This document shows, one piece after another, positions 5,533 through 5,720 of a stretch of DNA of 5,720 nt. The stretch covers positions 1-5,720 of the forward strand of contig DMLD01000142.1 of NCBI GenBank assembly GCA_003453515.1, written 5' to 3'. Below the pieces are notes generated by a model. It did not search any database. It worked only from the letters and a program-made list of their open reading frames with translations, and was not told the DNA's origin. This DNA is from Lachnospiraceae bacterium (lineage in GTDB: Bacteria > Bacillota > Clostridia > Lachnospirales > Lachnospiraceae). Numbering within the stretch: the stretch's first letter is position 1; every line of letters starts with the position of its first letter. The position numbers were made by a program, and so were the translations under genes.

Positions 5533-5720
5533 TCATCCCTGCAGCATCTGCAATATTGTTTGTGGCTGATTGTTTGCCTGGGAGAGCATGGATACTCCTG
5601 CCTGTACCAGTACCTGATACTGGGTGTAGGCTGTCATCTCCTCGCTCATGTCCACATCCTCTATACGTGAGCAGGCTTCCGTCAAGTTCTGTGCAGTCTC
5701 ATCGACCGAAGCAACTGCCG
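5533..5720 (-). CDS. fliC: Flagellin, C-terminal 61 residues (5' part outside window)
   Basis: The frame from 5718 to the TGA at 5535-5533 encodes the D0/D1 C-terminal helix of flagellin, the filament subunit: 'NLTEACSRIEDVDMSEEM' then 'VLVQAGVSMLSQANNQPQTILQMLQ'. These match the conserved 'ENLTSAESRIRDVDMAKEM' and 'QAAQAMLAQANQQPQ.VLQLL' blocks. This end packs in the filament core and is the segment that FliS binds, which agrees with fliS lying next downstream. A cysteine occurs at 5671-5673 where most flagellins have Gln or Glu. The family call is secure; copy number and full length cannot be seen. Confidence 0.95.
   Translation of the reverse strand, partial: AVASVDETAQNLTEACSRIEDVDMSEEMTAYTQYQVLVQAGVSMLSQANNQPQTILQMLQG

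Overview
The window looks like chromosomal DNA from an anaerobic Firmicute, most likely a motile member of the Lachnospiraceae. This is inferred from three things: purine-rich AGGAGG-type ribosome sites, a Gram-positive style Tad (Flp) pilus locus, and a FliS protein carrying the 'QANRSELVV' and 'GLTYG' signatures I associate with that family. Genus cannot be fixed from this sequence. All seven recognisable genes lie on the minus strand, so transcription runs from right to left, and both ends of the window cut a gene.

Right end (5720 to about 4908): the last 61 codons of a flagellin, a 142-bp intergenic stretch full of hairpins and short repeats, then fliS, the export chaperone that binds the flagellin C-terminus. 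These two genes are probably cotranscribed.

Middle (about 4907 to 4657): a gene-free stretch that separates the flagellar genes from the pilus genes. It holds a near-consensus housekeeping promoter (TTGACA, 17 bp, TATTAT) reading leftward into the pilus genes, an 8-bp inverted repeat with one arm inside that promoter, a T-run that could act as a weak terminator for the fliS transcript, and a cluster of GATC sites.

Left part (4656 to 1): a tad pilus operon in the order prepilin peptidase (tadV/cpaA-like), tadZ-like localisation protein, tadA secretion ATPase, tadB and tadC inner-membrane platform proteins. The last three junctions are a 3-bp gap, a 4-bp overlap and a 59-bp gap. The peptidase would process pilins encoded outside this window (probably further left). 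TadA would power assembly on the TadB/TadC platform, and TadZ would position the machine.

Most notable points: the TadZ homologue has lost both its P-loop lysine and the Walker B aspartate, so it looks like a pseudo-ATPase. The TadC homologue carries an extra extracytoplasmic domain of about 190 residues that resembles a bacterial Ig-like fold. The flagellin-fliS spacer contains two hairpins with the same GAA triloop plus duplicated segments that allow alternative pairings reaching the fliS ribosome site. I see no CRISPR array, tRNA, rRNA, insertion sequence or phage gene. The overall picture is a known system (Tad pilus next to flagellin) with some unusual parts, not a wholly new system.
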